In this document: positions 1-4,439 of the stretch, in pieces
Layout: every line of letters starts with the position of its first letter
Numbering within the stretch: position 1 is the stretch's first letter
NCBI GenBank assembly: GCA_035655355.1
Contig: DASRUQ010000034.1
Coordinates: 1 to 12,105, forward strand
Direction of reading: 5' to 3'
Source of the DNA: 2-12-FULL-43-11 sp035655355
Lineage (GTDB): Bacteria > Patescibacteriota > Minisyncoccia > UBA6257 > Colwellbacteraceae
Length of the DNA: 12,105 nt
Position numbers and translations under genes: made by a program
The notes under the pieces: generated by a model
Seen by the model: the letters and a program-made list of their open reading frames with translations, nothing else
What the model was told of the DNA's origin: nothing
The model's database searches: none

Positions 1-666
1 AAGTTTTTTGGCAACAGAAAATTTAGTCGTCATACCGCCGCGGCCAACACTAGTCTTACCCTGTGAAATATGTTTTTGAACAGAAGATATATTTTTTAAA
101 TCAATCTGGGGGATGGTTTTTGAAGAGGCATCGGATGGATCGCCGCCCAGTACTCCGTCGACGCTAGTAAGAATAATAACTGCATCAGCCTCCAATTGTG
201 AGGCAACTAGTCCCGCGAGCTCATCGTTATCCGTGAAGACAAGTTCTTTAATCGCTACAACGTCATTTTCGTTGACAATCGGCATCACGCCGTCACGGAG
301 AAGATTAAGGAAACAGTTACGCATATTTTGATAATGGCCGCGGTCTCTGAAATCTTCTTTGGTTACCAATACTTGGGCACATAGATATCCTTGGCCGCTA
401 AAAAGCCTTGAATATGTTTCCATCAGCTTTACCTGTCCTATTGCCGCGAACACTTGTTTATCAGCCACGGTTTCCGGTTTGCCGGTAGATTTAAGAAGCC
501 CGCGGCCGGAGCCGACCGCGCCGGAGGTGATAAGCACAATTTCAACTCCGCTTTTTCTGATATTTGTGATTTGTCCGACGAGGTTTACCAATACTGATTC
601 ATCAATGTGTCCGTTCTCTTTGGAGAGAACTTTAGTGCCTATTTTAACTACTACGCGCTTATACAT
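1..666 (-). CDS. proB: Glutamate 5-kinase, N-terminal part (3' end off window)
   Basis: The reading frame is open from an ATG at 666 down to the window edge: 222 residues without a stop. It starts MYKRVVVKIGTKVL, the usual beginning of the amino-acid kinase fold of ProB. It contains ITSGAVGSGR (residues 47-56, phosphate-binding glycine loop), VNENDVV (131-137), a TDNDELAGLVA segment (146-155) and VGRGGMTTK (207-215), all typical of glutamate 5-kinase. The enzyme phosphorylates L-glutamate with ATP, the first step of proline synthesis, in the cytosol. The C-terminus is missing, so presence or absence of the optional PUA domain cannot be judged; proA, its usual partner, would lie further left if present. 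No Shine-Dalgarno is visible; a GATAAT box lies 13 bases upstream of the start. Family assignment is firm. A different amino-acid kinase is unlikely given the glutamate-kinase motifs. Confidence 0.93.
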   Translation of the reverse strand, partial: MYKRVVVKIGTKVLSKENGHIDESVLVNLVGQITNIRKSGVEIVLITSGAVGSGRGLLKSTGKPETVADKQVFAAIGQVKLMETYSRLFSGQGYLCAQVLVTKEDFRDRGHYQNMRNCFLNLLRDGVMPIVNENDVVAIKELVFTDNDELAGLVASQLEADAVIILTSVDGVLGGDPSDASSKTIPQIDLKNISSVQKHISQGKTSVGRGGMTTKFSVAKKL

Positions 667-679
667 TTACGTGAGTTTT

Positions 680-685
680 ATTATC
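680..685 (-). promoter_or_regulatory. Possible -10 box for proB
   Basis: On the minus strand the hexamer reads GATAAT (5 of 6 to TATAAT) and ends 13 bases before the proB ATG. No convincing -35 box was found at 16-18 bases spacing, so this is weak evidence on its own. It fits the window's pattern of -10 boxes very near start codons. Confidence 0.3.
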
Positions 686-738
686 GCCGCTCATTTCAGG
701 CAGAGTTTAGTGAAGTATGACGGAGAATGATAATAAAT

Positions 739-993
739 TTATGATCGTTTACTAAAAAGTTCCGAAGACTTTAGTTTAATGACTAAAAAGAGATAGATAA
801 TCTCAAGAACACCTGCTGTATTGATAAGGAGAAGCGCCACAAACCACCAAGGTTCTCCTCGTCTTCCCGAGTGCCATAGAGCAAGTCCTTTCCAGAAAAT
901 ACTCCAAAGTACTAGAAGAAAGAATGTAGATCCAAAATCATTCATCCAGGCTGGTGTCCAGGTTCCTACTGCGTAATTAAAATTATTCATCAT
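739..993 (-). CDS. DUF5652-family small membrane protein
   Basis: 84 residues with two hydrophobic segments (about 22-37 and 50-72) separated by a short polar turn, LWHSGRRGEPWW. The turn followed by FVALLLINTAGVLEIIYLF is what I recognise as the DUF5652 signature, a family seen widely in Parcubacteria and related candidate phyla and of unknown function. It should sit in the cytoplasmic membrane with a basic C-terminal tail (KLKSSELFSKRS). Two adjacent ATGs (993 and 990) are possible starts; neither has a Shine-Dalgarno. It is the last gene of a minus-strand run of small membrane proteins starting at 1741, separated by 68 bases from the preceding gene, where TAATAT (1000-1005 on the minus strand) could be its own -10 box. 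No enzymatic motif is visible. Confidence 0.8.
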   Translation of the reverse strand: MMNNFNYAVGTWTPAWMNDFGSTFFLLVLWSIFWKGLALWHSGRRGEPWWFVALLLINTAGVLEIIYLFLVIKLKSSELFSKRS

Positions 994-1061
994 ATGTATA
1001 TATTACTACATTTACTGATGTCGCGCCTATGCTTCTTACGGCAGCAAGGTTCAGTTGAACT

Positions 1062-1292
1062 TTATCGTCGGTTACGGAAGTAAGCAATTAGAAGCCATAT
1101 TATCAGCGAAATGGCGCATAAAATTCCGAAAATAACCATATAAATAAGGACAATGGCTGGCATAACGATTACGCCAACTAAACCAGCTTCGCTTGTTGGA
1201 GAAGCTAAACGGGTAAAGACATATATAACAATGCCGATAGAGCCGAGAATAAAAGTTACAAGGTGATAAATAAAAACTTTAGTTTTTTTCAT
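1062..1292 (-). CDS. Small membrane protein, function unknown
   Basis: 76 residues from the ATG at 1292 (MKKTKVFIY). A TTG at 1310 would add six residues (start of the form MHSCNK), but the ATG gives a normal positively charged N-terminus before the first membrane helix, so I prefer it. Two long hydrophobic helices are evident (about residues 6-27 and 36-69, the second perhaps split in two), with a basic tail YFRNRR. I do not recognise the family; no catalytic or binding motif is visible. It lies between the PspC-domain gene and the DUF5652 gene in the same minus-strand run, so it may take part in the same envelope function. A weak inverted repeat (1046-1063) overlaps its stop codon but has no T-tract on the minus strand. 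Confidence 0.65.
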   Translation of the reverse strand: MKKTKVFIYHLVTFILGSIGIVIYVFTRLASPTSEAGLVGVIVMPAIVLIYMVIFGILCAISLIIWLLIAYFRNRR

Positions 1293-1330
1293 TTTATTAC
1301 AGCTGTGCAATTCGGCTCAATAGCCGGATC

Positions 1331-1546
1331 TTATGAAGTACTATGGGGGGCTTGGGGGATTATAAATATGGCTATCAGATAGATGAGTCCAAAGGGAATA
1401 AAACCAGTAAAGATAAGAAGTGTCACAGCCAGAAGCCGCAAAACGACAGAATCCTGTTCAAGGTATTCACTTAGTCCTCCCACAATTCCCGCGAAGACCC
1501 GATCTTGGCGGCTGCGATATAATCTTTTTATTTCGTGATGAGTCAT
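1331..1546 (-). CDS. PspC-domain membrane protein
   Basis: 71 residues. The N-terminal half, KRLYRSRQDRVFAGIVGG followed by LSEYLEQDSVVLRLL, matches the PspC domain: a basic R/K-rich start, the VFAGIVGGLSEYL signature, then D-x-x-x-LRL leading into one long hydrophobic segment (about 36-64) ending in IPQ. PspC is an inner-membrane component of the phage-shock envelope stress response in Proteobacteria; isolated small PspC-domain proteins are common elsewhere and their role is less clear. No pspA or pspB homologue is visible here. It begins 9 bases after the end of the upstream 61-aa gene, so the two are very likely co-transcribed. The ATG at 1546 is preceded by an A-rich AAAGAA tract rather than a real Shine-Dalgarno. 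Confidence 0.88.
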   Translation of the reverse strand: MTHHEIKRLYRSRQDRVFAGIVGGLSEYLEQDSVVLRLLAVTLLIFTGFIPFGLIYLIAIFIIPQAPHSTS

Positions 1547-1555
1547 AATTCTTTT

Positions 1556-1741
1556 TTATTCTTTTATAAAGCGAGTAATGAAATAGATTGAAGTAACCAC
1601 AAAAAGCCACCACCACAGCCATAGAAGGCCAATGAGGTAGTTGTAGAAATAAAGGCCTAATAAAATACCGAGAGAGATAAGGCAGAGTTTAATCAGAGCT
1701 ATTTCCCACCAATGAAATGTCCATGTTCTAAAGATTTTCAT
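1556..1741 (-). CDS. Small tryptophan-rich membrane protein, function unknown
   Basis: 61 residues with a short amphipathic start (MKIFRTWTFHWWEIALIK) followed by two hydrophobic helices (about 15-36 and 38-55) and a charged end RFIKE. It is rich in tryptophan (seven), mostly near the predicted membrane interfaces. The family is not one I can name with confidence; similar short Trp-rich proteins occur in candidate-phyla genomes. It is the first gene of the minus-strand run of four small membrane proteins, and has a good extended -10 promoter 28 bases upstream of its ATG. The small size makes a structural or regulatory membrane role more likely than catalysis, but that is inference. Confidence 0.7.
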   Translation of the reverse strand: MKIFRTWTFHWWEIALIKLCLISLGILLGLYFYNYLIGLLWLWWWLFVVTSIYFITRFIKE

Positions 1742-1769
1742 AGTTTTTAGCTTTAAATATAATAACTAC

Positions 1770-1778
1770 ATTATAGCA
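1770..1778 (-). promoter_or_regulatory. Extended -10 promoter of the small membrane protein run
   Basis: Read on the minus strand this is TGCTATAAT, a perfect extended -10 element (TGnTATAAT). Extended -10 promoters need little -35 sequence, and none is evident. Transcription would start near 1763 and run through the four small membrane protein genes down to 739. A second hexamer, TATATT (1756-1761, minus strand), lies closer to the ATG at 1741 and is an alternative. Confidence 0.6.
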
Positions 1779-1797
1779 CTAAACTATCCAGGTTTGT

Positions 1798-1811
1798 TGC
1801 CGGGCTGGGCG
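1798..1811. repeat. 14-bp direct repeat resembling tRNA-Gln 3' end (copy A)
   Basis: TGCCGGGCTGGGCG occurs here and again, identically, at 2526-2539. It closely resembles the 3' acceptor and T-arm strand of the tRNA-Gln gene (2706-2719 reads TGCCGGGCTTGGGC on the plus strand, one extra T). It lies 8 bases beyond the stop codon of the nucleotidyltransferase gene, so the two 14-mers bracket that gene with a 728-bp period. Confidence 0.8.
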
Positions 1812-1819
1812 GTAAGTAT

Positions 1820-2515
1820 TTAAGGAAGTGTTCCGTCTAGATTGAGATGAAACTTCTTTCCTATTGCGTTGCCTAACTCTATTGTGAATTTTGCTTTATT
1901 TTTCCAATCAGAAGAATCATTTATTTTCTGAATATAATTATAAATATCTTTATGATGTTTCTTAATATCATCGAGTTTGTCTTTCTTTCTCGGAATCCAC
2001 TTCCGGCTTAACTGATAATGCCAATTTACGAACTCTTCGGGGACAGAGTTTATGAATAATGTTTGAGGGTTATTGTCTTGGATACAATCTTTTAAGTCAT
2101 CGATTTTGTCTGCTATCGTATACTGGGCCCACTCGATGTGCTTCTCAAGTAATTTGTTAGGCCCTTCTTTCAGTAATTTCTTAGCTTTATTAATAATTTT
2201 CTTTAATGTCCCTTTAGAATTATCAACTACGATTTTAGCGTTGGCGAACATGTGTATATCGACACCACGTCCAATCTCTTGCCCGGTAACAAAATTTTTC
2301 TCTATTCTTTCTTCATCGCTGGCGAATACCTCTACTAAGGCGTTTTTTACTTTCAAGGTTTTTCTCCAATTCCCTTTACCGTTTTCCAGTAAAACATAGA
2401 AGTCCCAATCTGAATTCACAGATTCTTTACCTAAAGAACGAGAACCCACCAACACGATGCCCCTGGCATCTTTAATCTTTTTTAACTCAGAAATTATGAA
2501 TTTTGGTATAACCAT
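1820..2515 (-). CDS. Nucleotidyltransferase-fold protein (Pol beta superfamily)
   Basis: 231 residues, ATG at 2515. The N-terminal domain carries the minimal nucleotidyltransferase signature GSRSLGKESVNSDWDF (residues 24-39): G24-S25, then D36 and D38 as the two metal-binding acids, with E62 in ALVEVFAS a plausible third carboxylate. The C-terminal half (about 105-215) is lysine-rich and largely helical, like the helical partner domain of kanamycin/streptomycin-type and MNT-type nucleotidyltransferases. The substrate cannot be told from sequence; AMP or NMP transfer to a small molecule or protein is possible. The gene is visibly more AT-rich than its neighbours (G+C of three 60-base rows I counted: 19, 16 and 26) and is flanked by 14-bp repeats derived from a tRNA end, suggesting acquisition. 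No antitoxin-sized partner (HEPN or similar) adjoins it. No Shine-Dalgarno is present before the start. Confidence 0.85.
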   Translation of the reverse strand: MVIPKFIISELKKIKDARGIVLVGSRSLGKESVNSDWDFYVLLENGKGNWRKTLKVKNALVEVFASDEERIEKNFVTGQEIGRGVDIHMFANAKIVVDNSKGTLKKIINKAKKLLKEGPNKLLEKHIEWAQYTIADKIDDLKDCIQDNNPQTLFINSVPEEFVNWHYQLSRKWIPRKKDKLDDIKKHHKDIYNYIQKINDSSDWKNKAKFTIELGNAIGKKFHLNLDGTLP

Positions 2516-2525
2516 TTATCAGTGC

Positions 2526-2544
2526 TGCCGGGCTGGGCGCGAAC
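2526..2544. repeat. Partial copy of tRNA-Gln 3' end (copy B)
   Basis: TGCCGGGCTGGGCGCGAAC matches the plus-strand image of the tRNA acceptor and T-arm at 2706-2725 (TGCCGGGCTTGGGCTCGAAC) with one base missing and one changed. Its first 14 bases equal copy A at 1798-1811. It sits 10 bases before the nucleotidyltransferase ATG (on the minus strand). Its right part (2534-2544) also pairs with 2634-2644. Confidence 0.8.
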
Positions 2545-2644
2545 AAAGTTTTATATCCATAAAACTTTTTAAAACCGGGCGGTTTTAATATTTCCGCTAC
2601 GGGAAAACTCCCGTTTTCCCGACCCCTTTCCCAGTTCGAGCCCA
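2534..2644. other. Multibranched hairpin element: three stem-loops in an outer stem
   Basis: An outer stem pairs 2534-2544 (TGGGCGCGAAC) with 2634-2644 (GTTCGAGCCCA), 10 of 11 positions. Inside are three perfect stem-loops, each with a 4-base loop: 2545-2568 (10-bp arms AAAGTTTTAT/ATAAAACTTT), 2569-2588 (8-bp arms TTAAAACC/GGTTTTAA) and 2600-2621 (9-bp arms CGGGAAAAC/GTTTTCCCG). The first hairpin starts on the base after the outer stem and the second on the base after the first. All share an AAAAC/GTTTT core. It could act as RNA (a structured leader of the nucleotidyltransferase gene, tandem terminators) or as folded single-stranded DNA in recombination. No known RNA family is recognised. Pairing is directly visible; function is open. 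Confidence 0.6.
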
Positions 2645-2663
2645 AACTCTAACAACCTAAATC

Positions 2664-2698
2664 TAAAACGCACTTACCATTAAAGCAAGTGCGTTTTA
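2664..2698 (-). terminator. Terminator hairpin behind tRNA-Gln
   Basis: Perfect 12-bp inverted repeat, TAAAACGCACTT (2664-2675) with AAGTGCGTTTTA (2687-2698), and an 11-base loop. On the minus strand it begins 7 bases past the tRNA 3' end and ends in GTTTTAGATTT, a reasonable U-tract for intrinsic termination of the tRNA transcript. The arms are symmetric, so it could also work for transcripts coming from the left. Confidence 0.7.
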
Positions 2699-2704
2699 TT
2701 GCTG

Positions 2705-2775
2705 CTGCCGGGCTTGGGCTCGAACCAAGATACTAGGCTTCAAAGGCCTATGTCCTACCATTAGACGACCCGGCA
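2705..2775 (-). tRNA. tRNA-Gln (anticodon UUG)
   Basis: A full cloverleaf folds on the minus strand: acceptor TGCCGGG (2775-2769) pairs with CCCGGCA (2712-2706); D-arm GTCT/GGAC; anticodon stem TAGGC/GCCTA with loop CTTTGAA, giving anticodon TTG at 2743-2741; four-base variable loop; T-arm CTTGG/CCAAG with loop TTCGAGC. The unpaired base at 2705 is G, the normal discriminator for tRNA-Gln. CCA is not encoded (the next bases are CAG), so it must be added by CCA-adding enzyme. Length 71 bases. Partial copies of its 3' end lie downstream at 2526 and 1798, marking the locus as a likely integration site. A terminator follows at once. Confidence 0.95.
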
Positions 2776-2790
2776 ATCATTGAATATACT
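2762..2790 (+). promoter_or_regulatory. Promoter of the His-rich membrane protein gene, overlapping tRNA-Gln
   Basis: -35 TAGACG (2762-2767, 4 of 6) and -10 TATACT (2785-2790, 5 of 6) are separated by exactly 17 bases. Transcription would start near 2797, within a few bases of the ATG at 2801. The -35 box lies inside the D-arm of the tRNA gene on the other strand. Confidence 0.5.
2783..2788 (-). promoter_or_regulatory. Possible -10 box of tRNA-Gln
   Basis: On the minus strand the hexamer is TATATT (5 of 6), 7 bases before the mature tRNA 5' end at 2775, so the primary transcript would need almost no 5' trimming. It overlaps the plus-strand -10 box at 2785-2790. A -35 candidate, TTGTTT, lies at 2808-2813 with a long 19-base spacer; it is weak. 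Confidence 0.35.
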
Positions 2791-2800
2791 AATGAAACCT

Positions 2801-3250
2801 ATGTTAAAAAACAAATCATTATTTTGGGTCGTTGGGTTAGTTGTCGCGGTGCTGGGCTTGCTTATAATGCTTTCTCTTTCAAGTGGCAGTGATTCTAACG
2901 ATACAAGTAACGTAAGCGGAGCACCTTGTATATATAGCGAGGTTTTTCATATCCATCCTCATCTCCAGATACTTGTAAACGGGCAGGAAGAAGTCATCCC
3001 GGCGGGCATTGGCGTTGAACCTGGCTGTACCAGAGAAATTCACACCCATAAACCAGATGGAGAGATTCACATAGAAGCCGCTAAAGACAGGGGATTTAAA
3101 TTCTCGGATTTCCTATCGGTTTGGGGTAAGTCTCTTGAGAGACCGGACTATACTCTAAAAATGACCGTTAACGGCGTGGAAACCACTGACACTGGCTTCG
3201 TTATGAAAGATGAGCAGCAAATTATCCTTAACTACACTAAGGCGCAATAA
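2801..3250 (+). CDS. Membrane-anchored histidine-rich exported protein
   Basis: 149 residues from the ATG at 2801. A TTG at 2780 and an ATG at 2792 are in frame, but the predicted transcription start near 2797 favours 2801. An N-terminal anchor (about 8-27, preceded by KNK) is followed by a Ser/Asp/Asn-rich linker and a C-terminal domain outside the membrane. The domain carries two histidine clusters, FHIHPHLQI (H50, H52, H54) and IHTHKPDGEIHIE (H81, H83, H90), with two cysteines (C43, C76) that could form a disulfide. The spacing suggests a metal-binding beta-rich fold. I have a general recollection of similar HIHPHL...IHTH domains in candidate-phyla and archaeal exported proteins, but cannot name a family or function. 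The gene is divergent from tRNA-Gln and converges on dnaX with 24 bases between; no terminator is evident there. Confidence 0.75.
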   Translation: MLKNKSLFWVVGLVVAVLGLLIMLSLSSGSDSNDTSNVSGAPCIYSEVFHIHPHLQILVNGQEEVIPAGIGVEPGCTREIHTHKPDGEIHIEAAKDRGFKFSDFLSVWGKSLERPDYTLKMTVNGVETTDTGFVMKDEQQIILNYTKAQ

Positions 3251-3274
3251 TTAGACTGGTATACTGGCTCGTTT

Positions 3275-4393
3275 CTATTTTTCTTGTCCTTTTAAGTTTT
3301 CAATAATGGCTATCTCCAGCGGGACAATAGCAAATGGGCTGTAGCGCATTTCGCTGTAAGCCTTAATGAGGGATTTAATGAGGCTGATGGCGTAGGAGTC
3401 ATCTTTAATAAGAGTGCCATGATGTTTAAGACGGGTTATCTCGTCAGAGGTAAGCTCCCTTTTGAAAACATCTTCCAGGCTGGGATCAATCTTCAGAGAT
3501 AAGACCCGGCGGAGGTAATGAATCAGATCTTTGTTCAGCTGAATCAGGTTGTAGCCAGATTCGTTTATTTCATTCAGGTAATCCAGAGCGCCACGCAAAT
3601 CTTTTTCCAGGAAGAAACCGGCTAAGGCGCTTGTTCGCACAAAGCCAACTTTGCCTAAAAGTCTCTCAACGGACTCTAAGCTGGTTCCTTCGCCGATGGA
3701 GACGACTTGTTCAAAGAGGGATTCGGCATCACGGAAGCTTCCTTCGGAGGAGGCGGCGATCAGTTCCAGGGCATCGTTAGCTATATCTATCTTTTCTCCG
3801 ATAACAATTTTGTTAAGTTTTTTCAGGATTTCCTGAATGGGAACTTTCTTAAAATTAAATCTCTGGGTGCGGGAAACAATAGTCGGTAAAAGTTTTTCCT
3901 GTTCCGTGGTGGCTAAAACGAAGATAGCGTGAGCCGGCGGTTCTTCTAAGGTTTTCAAAAGAGCATTAGAGGCTTCTTTAGTCAGTTGGTGAGCTTCATC
4001 AATAATAAAAACTTTATACTTGTAAGAGGTGGGGGAGAGACGGATGCCTTCTTTAAGGTCTCTCATCTCATCTATGCCGCGGTTAGAAGCCGCGTCAATT
4101 TCTACCACATCCAAGGCCCGGCCTTCGTCTATTTCTTTGCAGACCCGGCATTCGTTACAAGGTTCGCCCAAGCCATGAAACTTCTTATCGGTTTGCCTCT
4201 TCTCGCAGTTGGCGATTTTAGCGATGATTCTGGCGGCGGTCGTTTTGCCAGTGCCCCGGGGGCCATAAAAAAGATAAGCGTGGCTAAGTTTATCGGAGGC
4301 AGCCGCGTTCCTGATGATTTCCACAAAGACTTCCTGACCAATTAGGTCGTCTAAACCCTTGGGGCGGTATTTCCGGTAGATAGCTAGAGACAT
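3275..4393 (-). CDS. dnaX: DNA polymerase III clamp-loader subunit gamma (DnaX), no tau extension
   Basis: 372 residues starting MSLAIYRKYRPK, the classic DnaX opening. AAA+ ATPase motifs: Walker A GPRGTGKT (44-51), four cysteines for the zinc module (C64, then CNECRVC at 98-104), Walker B VFIIDEAH, sensor 1 LATTE and the SRTQRFNF arginine-finger segment. A DNA polymerase III gamma domain III follows. The protein ends near residue 372, so the DnaB-binding and alpha-binding tau domains are missing; E. coli gamma has 431 residues and tau 643. DnaX loads the beta sliding clamp onto primed DNA in the replisome. The 3' end has no slippery heptamer in the right frame, so frameshifting to a longer form is unlikely. 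It is divergent from the DUF4015 gene, with a strong promoter in between. Confidence 0.95.
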   Translation of the reverse strand: MSLAIYRKYRPKGLDDLIGQEVFVEIIRNAAASDKLSHAYLFYGPRGTGKTTAARIIAKIANCEKRQTDKKFHGLGEPCNECRVCKEIDEGRALDVVEIDAASNRGIDEMRDLKEGIRLSPTSYKYKVFIIDEAHQLTKEASNALLKTLEEPPAHAIFVLATTEQEKLLPTIVSRTQRFNFKKVPIQEILKKLNKIVIGEKIDIANDALELIAASSEGSFRDAESLFEQVVSIGEGTSLESVERLLGKVGFVRTSALAGFFLEKDLRGALDYLNEINESGYNLIQLNKDLIHYLRRVLSLKIDPSLEDVFKRELTSDEITRLKHHGTLIKDDSYAISLIKSLIKAYSEMRYSPFAIVPLEIAIIENLKGQEK

Positions 4394-4403
4394 TTACCCT
4401 TCC

Positions 4404-4433
4404 ATTATAGGAGTTAAAAGCGTAAAATGTAAA
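4404..4433 (-). promoter_or_regulatory. dnaX promoter
   Basis: On the minus strand: -35 TTTACA (4433-4428, 5 of 6), 18-base spacer, -10 TATAAT (4409-4404, perfect). The hexamer ends 10 bases before the dnaX ATG at 4393, so the mRNA leader would be only a few bases. The intervening bases contain GGAAGGG, which could serve as a Shine-Dalgarno only if transcription started unusually early. Confidence 0.65.
4423..4428 (+). promoter_or_regulatory. Possible -10 box of the DUF4015 cluster
   Basis: TAAAAT (5 of 6) ends 11 bases before the ATG at 4440. No good -35 box lies at 16-18 bases spacing. It overlaps the divergent dnaX promoter, so the two would compete for polymerase. Confidence 0.35.
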
Positions 4434-4439
4434 TACCAA

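Noticed and set aside
359..730. Plus-strand open frame of 123 codons opposite proB
   Set aside because: It lies antisense to the conserved proB frame, has no recognisable domain and no start signal.
1046..1063. Inverted repeat AAGGTTCA/TGAACTTT as a terminator
   Set aside because: Eight pairs including one G-T, a two-base loop and no T-tract on the minus strand; it also overlaps the stop codon.
2073..2399. Plus-strand open frame of 108 codons opposite the nucleotidyltransferase gene
   Set aside because: It is the complement of a coding frame with the nucleotidyltransferase motifs, and shows no protein-like features of its own.
2634..2654. A second tRNA on the plus strand, from GTTCGAGCCC
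   Set aside because: The five bases on either side of the loop do not pair as a T-stem and no acceptor or anticodon arm can be built.
2520..2660. Integron cassette with attC site around the nucleotidyltransferase gene
   Set aside because: Single gene, hairpins and repeats invited the idea, but no pair of RYYYAAC and GTTRRRY core sites in correct positions is visible; the repeats match a tRNA end instead.
3265..3290. Programmed frameshift at the dnaX 3' end (A-rich GAAAAATAG) giving a longer product
   Set aside because: The heptamer A AAA AAT is not in the reading frame required for -1 slippage, and the -1 frame stops after about 15 codons, so no tau domain would result.
3986..4345. Plus-strand open frame of 119 codons opposite dnaX
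   Set aside because: It mirrors the Walker A and zinc-module part of dnaX, which explains its length; no independent support.
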